From the NCBI GenBank assembly GCA_022565335.1, contig JAIUMY010000014.1, positions 1 to 47,610 on the forward strand: a stretch of DNA of 47,610 bases, written 5' to 3'. Below the pieces are notes generated by a model that was not told where the DNA came from, did no database searches, and was given only the letters and a program-made list of their open reading frames with translations. Source of the stretch: Opitutales bacterium (lineage in GTDB: Bacteria; Verrucomicrobiota; Verrucomicrobiia; Opitutales; T3Sed10-336). Below are positions 17,748 to 27,383 of the stretch, piece after piece (within the stretch, counting starts at the first letter, position 1; each line of letters opens with the position of its first letter). Made by a program: the position numbers and the translations under genes.

Positions 17748-19124
17748 TTATTTTTTTTGGCCGTGGGAGAGGATGAATTGGCGGATATCTTGGGCGTGGG
17801 CTTGGAGGGGGAATTTCTGTTCTTTGTGGGTGGCGAGTTCTTCGAGGAAGGGGTGGGTGGGTGAGAGGCCGATGGCTTTTTGGATGGTTTGGGGGAATTT
17901 GGCCGGGTGGGCGGTGGATACGATGACTTTTTTCTCTGAAGAGGCATCGGGACCGCAGATTCCGGCGAAACCGCAGGCGGTGTGGGGATCAACAACGTAG
18001 TCGTATTCGCGATAAACGTGGGCAATAATTTTGCCGATTTCTTCATCATCGGTTCGGGAGACGGTGAAATGGGAATTTTCAAAATCTTTCCAGACGAATG
18101 ATCCGTGGTTTTTGATGCCATGCATCACTTCACGAACCCGAACGGGGTCCTCGCCGAGAGCGTAATAAAGAAATCTTTCGAAGTTGGAGGCCACTTGAAT
18201 GTCCATGGACGGGGCCAGACTGGGGCGCACTTCATCAACTTGGTAGCGACCGGTGGAGAAGAAGCGGTAGAGAATGTCGTTCTGGTTGGTAGCCACCTGA
18301 AAACCACCCATGGGAACGCCCATGCGCCCGAGCATCCATCCGGCAAGAACATTTCCAAAATTCCCTGATGGGACGACGAAACGGGTCTCCTCTCGTTCTT
18401 TGACCGGAAGGCGAAACCAAGCATAAAGATAATACACCGCCTGAGCGAGCACCCGGGCAATGTTGATGGAATTGACTGCGGAGAGGGCAACCTGATTTCG
18501 GAACTCCTGATCGCTGAAAACCTCTTTCAGCGCTTTTTGAGCATCGTCGAAATTGCCTTCGATGGCCAGGGGGAAGACATTATCGGCCTCGGTACGGGTC
18601 ATTTGCCGCTCTTGCAGGGGAGAAACCCGGCCATTGGGGTAGAGGATGAAAACCGACACTCCGTCTTTCCCGAGGAGACCGTGAATGGCGGCGGCCCCGG
18701 TATCGCCGGAAGTTGCACCGAGCACATTGATGGGGGTTCCGGTGCGGGCAATTTGTTTTTCGTAAAGGTTGCCCAGAAGTTGAAGGGCAAAATCCTTGAA
18801 GGCCAAGGTGGGTCCATGAAACAATTCCAAAACCCGGATCTGATCGTCCAACTGGCGCAGGGGGGCAATTTCCGAATGAGCAAATCCGGAATAGGACCGC
18901 TGGGCCAAATCGAGCCACTCGGCAGAGGACAATTCTTGATCAAACAGCTCAAAAAAGGAGGCACAGAGTTCGGGATAGGAGAGGTCTTCCCACTGGGATA
19001 AAAACGAGGAAAGATCGGGCAATTGTGCGGGCAAATACAAGCCCCCATCGGGAGCCAAACCGATGGCCACCGCTTCGGAGAATGAAACGGCGGGGGATTG
19101 TCCGCGGGTGCTTTGAAACTTCAT
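17748..19124 (-). CDS. thrC: Threonine synthase
   Basis: A PLP enzyme of 458 residues that makes threonine from phosphohomoserine. The N-terminus MKFQSTRGQSPAVSFSEAVA and the GLAPDGGLYLP segment are typical of the bacterial short form. The PLP lysine is in PTLAFKDFALQLLG, the phosphate loop region contains ATSGDTGAAA, and VPSGNFGNVLAGW follows. The frame extends 40 codons upstream into lysC; the start at 19124 leaves a seven-base gap after lysC and matches the family. It is last in the serA-plsY-hom-lysC-thrC series. The RAYT gene and its repeat lie just downstream. Confidence 0.96.
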   Translation of the reverse strand: MKFQSTRGQSPAVSFSEAVAIGLAPDGGLYLPAQLPDLSSFLSQWEDLSYPELCASFFELFDQELSSAEWLDLAQRSYSGFAHSEIAPLRQLDDQIRVLELFHGPTLAFKDFALQLLGNLYEKQIARTGTPINVLGATSGDTGAAAIHGLLGKDGVSVFILYPNGRVSPLQERQMTRTEADNVFPLAIEGNFDDAQKALKEVFSDQEFRNQVALSAVNSINIARVLAQAVYYLYAWFRLPVKEREETRFVVPSGNFGNVLAGWMLGRMGVPMGGFQVATNQNDILYRFFSTGRYQVDEVRPSLAPSMDIQVASNFERFLYYALGEDPVRVREVMHGIKNHGSFVWKDFENSHFTVSRTDDEEIGKIIAHVYREYDYVVDPHTACGFAGICGPDASSEKKVIVSTAHPAKFPQTIQKAIGLSPTHPFLEELATHKEQKFPLQAHAQDIRQFILSHGQKK

Positions 19125-19131
19125 GGGTCGA

Positions 19132-20388
19132 TCAAGCAATGGGGCTGTTGCCGATTTGTGGTTTCGGCAGAGCCTCCTGTTCCAAGCCAAAGGCACCGTG
19201 GACTTTGCGGAGAGCTTCATCCGAACGTGATTCTTCAATGACAACGGATATTTTAATTTCCGAGGTACTGATCAGCTGAATATTCACGGATTCTTCGGCC
19301 AACGCTTTAAACAAGGTCGAAGCCACTCCGGAATGAGTGCGCATACCGACGCCGACAACGGAGAGTTTGGCAACATCCCCTTCGACGGTAACCGAACCTT
19401 CCTCCTCATCGGCAATTAAAGTTTCGATGGTTTTCCGTGCCCGTTCGGCATCGTCGCGGGTGACCGTAAAGGTAAGGTTTGCCTTTCCTTGCCGCCCGAC
19501 GTTCTGGACGATCATGTCAACCACCACGCCGGCCTCGGCGAGGGCCTGGAAAACGCCGGCGGCGGTCCCGGGTTGGTCGGGGATACCACTGATGGTGACC
19601 TTGGTTTGGTTTTTGTCGAGGGCTACGCCACGCACGACAACATCTTCCATGGAGGAGGCTTCTTCTTTCACGATAGTTCCGGGGTTTTGGTTAAAACTAC
19701 TGCGCACTTCGAAAACGACACCAAATTTTTTGGCGAATTCGACGGAGCGCGATTGCATCACTTTGGAGCCCATGCTGGCGAGTTCCAGCATTTCGTCATA
19801 GCTGATGACGGGGATTTTCCGGGCGTTGGGAACGATTCGGGGGTCGGCGCTGTAAACGCCATCAACGTCGGTAAAGATCTGACACAGATCAGCTTTCAGT
19901 ACATACGTAAGGGCAATGGCGCTGAGATCGGACCCGCCCCGTCCCAAGGTAGTGATTTGGCCGAGATCGTCGACCCCTTGGAATCCCGCCACAATGACGA
20001 CATGATTTTCCTGCAGGGGCTCTTCAATATTGGCGGTGTTAATACGGATAATACGGGCGGTGGTATGGGCGGAGTCGGTAAGGATTCCGGCCTGGGCGCC
20101 AGTTCGGGAAACGGCTGGCACCTCCATGGCATGAAGCGCCATCGCGGTTAACGCGATGGTTTCCTGTTCGCCGACCGCTAAAAGCATATCCATTTCGCGT
20201 CGCGCCGGATCCGGGTTGAGTTGTTTGGCGCGGGCAAGCAATTCGTTGGTCACTCCTGACCGGGCTGAAACCACGACGACGACTTCATTTCCTTCATCGC
20301 GGGTTTTCTTGATACGTTCGGCAACCTTACGAATACGATCGACATCCCCAACGGAGGTCCCTCCAAACTTTTGAACAATACGTGGCAT
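19132..20388 (-). CDS. lysC: Aspartate kinase
   Basis: A monofunctional aspartokinase of 418 residues that phosphorylates aspartate at the start of the lysine, threonine and methionine pathway. The N-terminus MPRIVQKFGGTSVGDVDRIR holds the kinase signature. LGRGGSDLSAIALTYVLKAD and FTDVDGVYSADPRIV are the ATP and aspartate regions. Two ACT domains occupy about residues 265-418 and give allosteric control, usually by lysine or threonine. It sits 44 bases after hom and seven bases before thrC. No leader peptide or riboswitch is seen ahead of it, in keeping with an internal operon position. Confidence 0.96.
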   Translation of the reverse strand: MPRIVQKFGGTSVGDVDRIRKVAERIKKTRDEGNEVVVVVSARSGVTNELLARAKQLNPDPARREMDMLLAVGEQETIALTAMALHAMEVPAVSRTGAQAGILTDSAHTTARIIRINTANIEEPLQENHVVIVAGFQGVDDLGQITTLGRGGSDLSAIALTYVLKADLCQIFTDVDGVYSADPRIVPNARKIPVISYDEMLELASMGSKVMQSRSVEFAKKFGVVFEVRSSFNQNPGTIVKEEASSMEDVVVRGVALDKNQTKVTISGIPDQPGTAAGVFQALAEAGVVVDMIVQNVGRQGKANLTFTVTRDDAERARKTIETLIADEEEGSVTVEGDVAKLSVVGVGMRTHSGVASTLFKALAEESVNIQLISTSEIKISVVIEESRSDEALRKVHGAFGLEQEALPKPQIGNSPIA

Positions 20389-20432
20389 TATCTTACTAAA
20401 AACTTCGGCAATAGGTGAGCTGACACAAGACT

Positions 20433-21767
20433 TTATTCCTCAAAATCGGCAATCCGGAGCAAATAGGGTTTGCGCAGGACCTCTTTGGCCTTGCCCAGAA
20501 GTTGCAAGGTTTCGGCCATGGCCTTTTCGTTGCTCAGGTGGGTGATTAAAATGAGAGAGGCTTGTTTGGTGTCGGAAATCTCTCTTTGACGAACCGTCGC
20601 CAGACTGATGCCTTGAGCGGCCAGGATACCCGTTATCGTGGCCAGAACCCCGGGAGCATCCTTAACGCGGAGGCGGAGGTAGTATCGGGTTTTGACCTCT
20701 TCCAAGGTCGCCAAATCACAAGGCGGAGAATATTCCTCATGGAGAGGTCCGGTTTCATCCGGCAGAAGCGGGTGCACAGAGCCCTTGAGCAAGAGGCAGG
20801 CATCGGCGATATCGCTGATAACCGCACTGGCGGTGGCATCCTGACCCGCTCCGTGACCGATATAAAAAGTCGTCCCGACGACATCGCCCTGAACACAAAC
20901 TCCATTGTAGGCCGCGGCGAGGCCAGCCATTACCAGTCTTTGAGGAACCAAGGTAGGGTGAACCCGCACGAAGAGCTTACCGTTTTTCAAATTACGGGTA
21001 ATGACGGCAAGAAGCTTGATGCGATACCCCAACTCCCGAGCCTGTTGAATGTCCTCCTGGGTAATTCCCCGGATACCTTCCACCAACATTTCCTTCATAC
21101 TCACCCAACGTCCATGGGCCAGGTAGCTGAGGATAGCGGCTTTATGAGCGGTATCCACCCCGTCAATATCGAGGGATTCATCCGCTTCCACGTACCCCAG
21201 GTCACGGGCTTGTTGAAGGAGGTCAGGAAAGGAGAGCCCCTCATTTTCCATCCGCGAAAGAATGTAATTACAAGTCCCGTTGAGGATTCCATAAATAAGG
21301 GAAAACCGATTGGCCACCAGACCTTCGCGCAGCGCCTTGATAATGGGAATTCCACCGGCGGTACTGGCCTCAAAGAAAAAATGCCCCCCGTGCTCCCGTG
21401 CGGTCGTGAAAATCTCTTCCCCATACTCGCAAAGCAAAGCTTTGTTGGCCGACACGACAATTTTCCCAGCGCGCAGAGCTTCGAGAGTAAACTTACGCGC
21501 GGCGGTGGTTCCGCCCATCAATTCGCAAACGATTTGCAGCTCAGGATTCCGGGCAATAGCCATGAAATCGGTGGTCAAACGGTCCTCGGGAACTTTCACC
21601 GGGCGAGCCCGATCCAAATCCCGCACCGAGGCCACCGCCAACTCCAGACGTACGCCAAGACGTTTTTCCAGTCGTTTGCGATCGCGCTTGAGGTGTTTCC
21701 AAACACCCTGTCCAACGGTACCGAAGCCAGCGAAGCCGATTTTAATTTTTGGATGTTGCGATTTCAT
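20433..21767 (-). CDS. hom: Homoserine dehydrogenase
   Basis: A 444-residue enzyme reducing aspartate semialdehyde to homoserine. The NAD(P)-binding fold is IGFAGFGTVGQGVWKHL at the N-terminus. The family signature appears as LDIDGVDTAHKAAILSYLAHG, and the substrate region as FEASTAGGIPIIKALREGL with GILNGTCNYILSRM. A C-terminal ACT domain starts near residue 362 (LRLRVKDAPGVLATITGILA), consistent with feedback control by threonine. It lies between plsY (48 bases) and lysC (44 bases), all on the minus strand. Confidence 0.96.
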   Translation of the reverse strand: MKSQHPKIKIGFAGFGTVGQGVWKHLKRDRKRLEKRLGVRLELAVASVRDLDRARPVKVPEDRLTTDFMAIARNPELQIVCELMGGTTAARKFTLEALRAGKIVVSANKALLCEYGEEIFTTAREHGGHFFFEASTAGGIPIIKALREGLVANRFSLIYGILNGTCNYILSRMENEGLSFPDLLQQARDLGYVEADESLDIDGVDTAHKAAILSYLAHGRWVSMKEMLVEGIRGITQEDIQQARELGYRIKLLAVITRNLKNGKLFVRVHPTLVPQRLVMAGLAAAYNGVCVQGDVVGTTFYIGHGAGQDATASAVISDIADACLLLKGSVHPLLPDETGPLHEEYSPPCDLATLEEVKTRYYLRLRVKDAPGVLATITGILAAQGISLATVRQREISDTKQASLILITHLSNEKAMAETLQLLGKAKEVLRKPYLLRIADFEE

Positions 21768-21815
21768 GGGAAGGAAAGATTTGAGTGAAGAGCGGAAACA
21801 ACGTGTTCGGCAAGG

Positions 21816-22439
21816 TCATTTTTTGCTTTTGCCAAAACGATGTTCGCCACCGCTCAGCAAGCTGCGTATATTGGAATGATGACGAACGACAATTAACAGT
21901 GCGATAAAAAGGGCCAGATAAAACAAGGCAGGCTCCTCGGAGGCATGGAAGAACCAGGTACTTACCGGCAAGCTGAGGGCAAACAAAATCGAGGCCAGGG
22001 AGACGTAACGGCTGGCGGCGAAGGTTCCGCCCCAGACCAGCAACCCGACCAACAGCGGCATGGGGATAAGAGCGGAAAGCCCGCCAATGGTGACGGCGAC
22101 CCCTTTTCCTCCCCGAAAACGGAGAAAAACCGAGTAGCTATGCCCGAGAATAGCCGCCACCAGCCCGAGAATTTGTAAAAGAATGAGGGTCTCCTCGCGG
22201 TCGGACTCCATAAACCAAATGAGGGTTAACGGAAAGACGGTAGCGAGGAATCCCTTGAATACATCGAGAAAAAAGACCAGATTTCCCGGGCCTTTCCCGA
22301 CTATTCGCTTCACATTGGTGGCTCCCGGGTTGCCGCTGCCTTCGCGGAGAATATCGACGCCATTGGCGCGGGCGACAATGACCGCAAAGGATATTGCCCC
22401 GAGAAGATAGCCGACAACGATGACCAGAAGAATGTCCAC
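21816..22439 (-). CDS. plsY: Glycerol-3-phosphate acyltransferase PlsY
   Basis: A 207-residue integral membrane protein with five or more hydrophobic segments. PlsY transfers the acyl group from acyl phosphate to glycerol 3-phosphate in the first step of phospholipid synthesis. The signature loops are present: GYLLGAISFAVIVAR, then REGSGNPGATNVKR, and FRGGKGVAVTIGG, which bind phosphate and substrate. The end is basic. It lies 14 bases after serA and 48 bases before hom, an unusual place inside an amino-acid operon. The partner plsX is not in the window. Confidence 0.95.
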   Translation of the reverse strand: MDILLVIVVGYLLGAISFAVIVARANGVDILREGSGNPGATNVKRIVGKGPGNLVFFLDVFKGFLATVFPLTLIWFMESDREETLILLQILGLVAAILGHSYSVFLRFRGGKGVAVTIGGLSALIPMPLLVGLLVWGGTFAASRYVSLASILFALSLPVSTWFFHASEEPALFYLALFIALLIVVRHHSNIRSLLSGGEHRFGKSKK

Positions 22440-22453
22440 CGGAAGGGTCCGGA

Positions 22454-24049
22454 TTAGCCCGGAAGTTTAACCAGCATCACGTCGGAGATCGCTTTTTCCT
22501 CCTGAATCTTGCTCAGCGCTTCCTTGGACGGTTCCGAGTCAAGATTGAGTACGGTGAGGGCGTGCCCGCCCACTTTGTCCCGACTCAGGGACATGGCGGC
22601 AATGTTCACCCCGGCTTCACCCAAGAGGCGACCGAGAACGCCGACCATACCTGGCAAATCCTGGTTGCGCAGAACGAGAAGAAAGCCAAAGGGGCTGGTT
22701 TCCACCGCCTGGCCATTTAAGCCGATGACCCGGGGAACGTGGTTGGTTCCGAGCAAAGTTCCGGAAGCATCGTAACGGTCGCCGGAAGCCGTTTGCGCCT
22801 CGACGCGGACCAATTCGGTATAATCGCTTTCCTGACTCGATTTGACGACTTCGACTTCGACCCCCAATTGTTTCATAAAGATGGGGGCGTTGATGTAATT
22901 CACGTTTTCGCCGTGAATGCCACGCAGAAAACCGTGCAAAATGCTTCGGGTCAGGGCGTTGGCATCAAAATCGATAATTTTCCCGTAATAGGTCAGCACC
23001 AGTTTCTCGATGGAATCGGGAGAAATTTGCTGCACAATTCCGCCCAAACGGCCGCCAAGATCCAAGTAAGGTCCGAGAACCGCCAGAGTTTTTGCGTCCA
23101 CCGACGGCATATTGATGGCATTGTTGATGACCCCGCCGGCGAGCACATCTTTGATGGCTTCGGCAACTTCGAGTCCCACACTTTCCTGAGCCTCCTCGGT
23201 GGAAGCACCAAGATGGGGAGTCAAAACAACATTTGGATGCGTTCTCAGCGGGCTGTCCTCAGCCAACGGTTCGCTTTCGTAAACATCCAATCCGGCGGCG
23301 GCAACCTTGCCACTTTCCAAAGCTTCCAGCAAGGCGGACTCCTTGATGATGCCCCCGCGGGCGCAGTTGAACAGACGGACCCCGTCCTTCATTTTGGCGA
23401 TCGACTCCTCATTGATCAAATGTTTGGTCGAATCCGTGAGGGGCATATGGACGGTAATAAAATCGGCCTCGGTAAAAGCTTTTTCCAACTCCACGGCCTC
23501 TACATTGAGGGCCTTGGCCCGACTTTCGGAAAGGAAAGGATCGTAAACCATAACCTCCATACCAAAGGCCTGCGCTCGTTTGGCCACTTCACTGCCGATG
23601 CGGCCCATTCCCAGAATGGCCAGCGTTTTGCGGTTGAGTTCGATTCCTGAAAAAGCCTTGCGGTTCCATTTCCCCTCGGCCATCGAAGCGCAGGCCTGGG
23701 CCACCGGGCGGGCTCCACAAAGGAGGTGGGTAAAGGTCAGTTCAGCGGTGGCAATGGTGTTTCCACTGGGCGTATTCATCACCACCACGCCATTATTGGA
23801 GGCGGCTTCGATGTCGATATTATCGACGCCAACACCAGCCCGGCCAACAGCTTTCAAGGAGGGAGCGGCTTCAATCACTTCTTTGGTCACCTTGGTTTCA
23901 CTGCGCACGATAATGGCGTGAACATCGGTGACGAGTTCGAGAATTTTTTCGGGGCTGGAGCCATAGGCTTCCACCACTTCAAAGCCGTCCTGTTCTTTCA
24001 GGAAGGCGACTCCTTTGGGAGAGATGCGATCTGCTACTAATACTTTCAT
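22454..24049 (-). CDS. serA: D-3-phosphoglycerate dehydrogenase, long form
   Basis: A 531-residue enzyme for the first step of serine synthesis. The NAD fold is LAILGMGRIGSEVAKRAQAF (about residues 142-161). The catalytic arginine, glutamate and histidine lie in NCARGGIIKES, DVYESEPLA and LTPHLGASTEEAQ. After the catalytic core come an allosteric substrate-binding domain (about 320-450) and a C-terminal ACT domain (about 456-531), the arrangement of the type found in Mycobacterium and Bacillus. It is the first gene of the serA-plsY-hom-lysC-thrC run. A 122-base divergent gap separates it from the DUF2339 gene and should hold promoters for both. Confidence 0.97.
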   Translation of the reverse strand: MKVLVADRISPKGVAFLKEQDGFEVVEAYGSSPEKILELVTDVHAIIVRSETKVTKEVIEAAPSLKAVGRAGVGVDNIDIEAASNNGVVVMNTPSGNTIATAELTFTHLLCGARPVAQACASMAEGKWNRKAFSGIELNRKTLAILGMGRIGSEVAKRAQAFGMEVMVYDPFLSESRAKALNVEAVELEKAFTEADFITVHMPLTDSTKHLINEESIAKMKDGVRLFNCARGGIIKESALLEALESGKVAAAGLDVYESEPLAEDSPLRTHPNVVLTPHLGASTEEAQESVGLEVAEAIKDVLAGGVINNAINMPSVDAKTLAVLGPYLDLGGRLGGIVQQISPDSIEKLVLTYYGKIIDFDANALTRSILHGFLRGIHGENVNYINAPIFMKQLGVEVEVVKSSQESDYTELVRVEAQTASGDRYDASGTLLGTNHVPRVIGLNGQAVETSPFGFLLVLRNQDLPGMVGVLGRLLGEAGVNIAAMSLSRDKVGGHALTVLNLDSEPSKEALSKIQEEKAISDVMLVKLPG

Positions 24050-24171
24050 AATTGCGTGTAAAGTTTTAGAAGAACGCCAGACGGGGCAAAAATCAACCGT
24101 TAAACGAAAAGCGGCAGGACTCCTTCTTTTTCATTGGCCTTGAGACAGATTCAACGCAAAGTGAAAGTACA

Positions 24172-26913
24172 ATGATCGAACTCAGTTTGCTGATAGTTTT
24201 GGTCGCGATCTACAGCCTTTTCGTGGTCCCGGTTTTGGCAACCATCGCTTTTGTTAAGATCCGGCGGCTGGAAAAACAACAGAATAGTTCACCGACCCCA
24301 AAGACATCGCCCCCCACGGCTATTCGGACCAAAGCCCCCCTCCCCCGCTTTTATCGGCCGAGTCCCAGAGAAGAAGCTTCGTCTCTGTCTTCAGTTGGTG
24401 TTCCCGGGCAAACCCTCTCACCCACCTCGGCGCCCACGCCGATTCCCAAACCTTCCGAACAATCCTCCCCGACCCCTCCTCCACTTCCGCCGAGACTCCC
24501 AGAAAAGAAACCCGCTGGCGGGGGCGAAATCGCCTGGATTGCCCGTTGGGCTCCGGTGATCGGAGCGGCTTTTGGCATTGGGGCCCTGGTATTCTTCGGT
24601 TTATACATCACTCAGGAAACCACTCCGCTGGTGCGTTTCCTGCAAATGCTGGCCATTTCGGGGGGCCTTTATGTCGGAGGACGTTTTTTGCAGCGCTACC
24701 GTCCGACTTTTTCGGTCATCATCACCAGCATGGGGCTGGCCGCCCTGTATTTTACGGCCATTGCCGGCTACGCCTTGCCAGCGGTGCGAGTTTTCGAGAA
24801 TCTCGTCTGGGCGGCGCTGGCGCAAATTTTGATTCTCCTGTGGGGATTTCGCGAGAGCCTTCGGTTGCAGTCTTCCGCACTGGCGACCGGGATGATCGGT
24901 CTTGGAGCAATTTCCGGGGTGTTGCTGTTTTTGGAAGGTCTCTTTGCGGGAATCCTGCCCGCGCTGCTTTTTCTTTTGACCGTGGCCTTCGCCTTACACC
25001 GAATAAAACAATGGGCCACACCGGCCCGTCTAGCGGCTTTTTTAGTGACGCTTGGCTACCTCGGGTATTTGATTTTGCCAGCAGAATCCCAAGCCCCGCC
25101 GGCCATCAATCTCTTTCTTTTTCCGTCCTTACTCTTTCTAATCGTCTTTCTCCTTTCATCCGGACGAGCCCCCCGGGGAAGCGAACAGGATTTTCTCTGG
25201 GCTCGTATTTTTGCCCTCCTTTTTTTGGCCATACCGGGGTCCCTGGCCATTTATTTTTATCACCTCCCGCTGCTCACCGGGTGGCTCTCCCTGGCGCTGG
25301 GGCTTACCTTTGGGGGGCTAGTTGAAAGCCGCTGGCGGGGGTATTTTCGAACCGCGGAATTCAGTGCGGTGATGTTGGTCCTTCTCACCGCCTGCCTCTT
25401 GTTGCACCAACTTGCCCTGCAACCGGTCGTCCCTCTATTGGCCGGTCTTTCGGCGGCCCTTCTGATCCTGCAGAAAAGATACCCAACGGCCCGATTGGAG
25501 GACAGCAGTTTTGTCGCCTGGTTGATCGGGTTGGGAGCTTTCGTGTGGTATGTTTTCGGGCATTACGAAGGCAACCGGGAGGTTTTCTTTCTCACCTTAT
25601 TGCCCTCCTTTTTGCTCCTCGCCGGTCAGTTGGCATGGTTTCCCCAACGGCCGGTTTTCCGACTAGGCGCAGCCAGTTTTCTCGCCGCCGGAGCGGGCCT
25701 TTTGGTTCTGCGGGACACTTTTGCGACTGAAGATCTACTCAACACGGCCACCTTATTGGGGGTGATCGTTTTAGCGTTGAATTTCCGTCGCCCCGCTCAT
25801 TGCTGGGGGTTTCTATTTTTGCTCCTCGGCGGGGCTTATCTGTTTATCCTTTTCCGGGCGTTAACCGGCACCGGGATCCCGGAAGAAAACTGGTATTACT
25901 TTCCGTCCGCCTTCGCCCTTTTCGCCCTCACGATGGGAACCGGCATTCAGCGCAGATTCATTCACCTACCCTGGGCCGCTGCCATTTTGTTGGGGAGCTT
26001 TTGGAGCACCGATATCGGACCAGCCCTGATTTTACTGGCCCTGGCTGGAGCGGCCCGGGGGTGGCGGGGACCGACGCAAACCCTATTAGAAAGAGCGCCT
26101 TTGGGGTGGATTCTATTGCTCCTAAGTTTTTATCCTTTCCTTTTTACGGTCCACCCGGATGGACCGGTGAGTGGCTACATATTCCTGCCCCTAATCGTTT
26201 TAGCCTGGGCGCTGAACAGTTGGTGGTGGCAAAAAGGACGCCCACAATGGGAGTCCTATGCCTGGGCACTGGGCATTCATGGACTGGTCCTGGCGTGGAT
26301 ATATCTGGTTCTTCCGGGACCGGTCTGGCCCGGCTTCCCCGCCCATACTCATCTTCCCCTGCTTCTCATTTTTCTGGTTTTGACGGCCTTGGTTCAACGG
26401 ATTGCCCCCCTTTCCGGACTAAGGGCCGGACAATGGATGGTATTTCTCTTTCTCTTAAACGAAACTGCACAACTTTCCCAAGCGATCCCGCTAGCCACAC
26501 TCGCCGCACTATTTTTGGGACCTCTGCTTACGGCTTGGTTGATGGAACGCGAAGGGGGTCAGGCAATATCCTTACCAAAGCAAAAGAGCGATTGGCGTCG
26601 ATTCAGTCTGGTCGGAACCGCCCTTTTACTCCTGGGGGTTACCTTACAAAGCGACCCCACTTGGCTGACGGTGCAACTCGGCGGCGCAGCCACCATTCTT
26701 TTGCTGGTTGGCCTCTGGCGACGAGAGCAAACCATTCGAGTGATTGGTCTGGTCCTATTCGGCCTGGCGCTGATTCGTCTTTTCGCCTTCGATTTGCAGG
26801 ACAATTTGCACCGCATCATTGCCTTTGGGGTGGTTGGAGGGCTTTGCCTTTTGGTCGGCTACCTGTACCAGCGGACCGGAGAGAAAATCAGCCATTCTGA
26901 AGAACAGGGGTAA
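24172..26913 (+). CDS. DUF2339 family multi-spanning membrane protein
   Basis: A 913-residue protein made almost wholly of hydrophobic helices, about 25 or more. A first helix at residues 1-27 is followed by a short basic segment (KIRRLEKQQNSS) and a proline- and serine-rich cytoplasmic linker to about residue 120. From there the motif WIARWAPVIGAAFGIGALVFF and the long helix series with GGLYVGGRFLQRYRPTF match the DUF2339 family. Function of the family is unknown; links to the cell envelope have been suggested. It starts a plus-strand block with DUF423 101 bases downstream, and is divergent from serA. Confidence 0.88.
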   Translation: MIELSLLIVLVAIYSLFVVPVLATIAFVKIRRLEKQQNSSPTPKTSPPTAIRTKAPLPRFYRPSPREEASSLSSVGVPGQTLSPTSAPTPIPKPSEQSSPTPPPLPPRLPEKKPAGGGEIAWIARWAPVIGAAFGIGALVFFGLYITQETTPLVRFLQMLAISGGLYVGGRFLQRYRPTFSVIITSMGLAALYFTAIAGYALPAVRVFENLVWAALAQILILLWGFRESLRLQSSALATGMIGLGAISGVLLFLEGLFAGILPALLFLLTVAFALHRIKQWATPARLAAFLVTLGYLGYLILPAESQAPPAINLFLFPSLLFLIVFLLSSGRAPRGSEQDFLWARIFALLFLAIPGSLAIYFYHLPLLTGWLSLALGLTFGGLVESRWRGYFRTAEFSAVMLVLLTACLLLHQLALQPVVPLLAGLSAALLILQKRYPTARLEDSSFVAWLIGLGAFVWYVFGHYEGNREVFFLTLLPSFLLLAGQLAWFPQRPVFRLGAASFLAAGAGLLVLRDTFATEDLLNTATLLGVIVLALNFRRPAHCWGFLFLLLGGAYLFILFRALTGTGIPEENWYYFPSAFALFALTMGTGIQRRFIHLPWAAAILLGSFWSTDIGPALILLALAGAARGWRGPTQTLLERAPLGWILLLLSFYPFLFTVHPDGPVSGYIFLPLIVLAWALNSWWWQKGRPQWESYAWALGIHGLVLAWIYLVLPGPVWPGFPAHTHLPLLLIFLVLTALVQRIAPLSGLRAGQWMVFLFLLNETAQLSQAIPLATLAALFLGPLLTAWLMEREGGQAISLPKQKSDWRRFSLVGTALLLLGVTLQSDPTWLTVQLGGAATILLLVGLWRREQTIRVIGLVLFGLALIRLFAFDLQDNLHRIIAFGVVGGLCLLVGYLYQRTGEKISHSEEQG

Positions 26914-27014
26914 GCAAAAGGAAAAAGCGAGCGGCGGTCGGATTGCGTTGGACCGAGGAGCCTTCGGCACGAACGACGTTGCCAGAGGGAGAGCAATTGG
27001 CCAGGGTAGTCCCA

Positions 27015-27383
27015 ATGAAGGAATCAAATCGACAACAGTTGGTCTTAACCGTAGCCTCGGTGGCCGGAGCCCTTGGGGTGATCGCCGGGGCTCTGGGGGC
27101 TCATGCTTTGGCGGAACGCCTCGCCGAAAGCGGACACCAACAAGCTTGGGAGACGGCGGTGTTGTATCAATTGGTCCACGCCGTCGCCTTACTGGCCTGG
27201 CATCGTCGGGCGGGTTTATTACAAGTCTTCTTTTGGGGAGGCGGGATTGTTTGTTTTTCCGGGTCAATCTACCTACTGGCCTTGGGCGGGCCTTCCTTTC
27301 TGGGACCCGTGACTCCCATCGGAGGGGTTTTGTTTATTGCCGGATGGCTCAATCTCCTGAGAAAGCCCAAGTCCTCGGCCTGA
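27015..27383 (+). CDS. DUF423 family small membrane protein
   Basis: A 122-residue protein with four membrane helices of the DUF423 (YgdD) family. It shows the characteristic GALGVIAGALGAHALAERL near the N-terminus and the final GGVLFIAGWLNLLRK. The frame reaches 24 codons further upstream, but ATG 27015 has AGGG at a good distance (27003-27006) and gives the family-like start MKESNRQQLV. The TGA stop at 27381-27383 directly abuts the stop of the convergent deaminase gene. Function is unknown. Confidence 0.9.
   Translation: MKESNRQQLVLTVASVAGALGVIAGALGAHALAERLAESGHQQAWETAVLYQLVHAVALLAWHRRAGLLQVFFWGGGIVCFSGSIYLLALGGPSFLGPVTPIGGVLFIAGWLNLLRKPKSSA

Noticed and set aside
17675-18121. 149-residue N-terminal extension of the transposase frame
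   Set aside because: It is antisense to the conserved end of thrC, is low in complexity (serine, proline, lysine) and crosses a repeat element; the family start is at 17674.
22576-22593. Inverted repeat TGTCCC-gactca-GGGACA resembling the repeat core
   Set aside because: It lies inside the conserved ACT domain of serA, lacks the outer arms and TATA part, and is explained by coding sequence.
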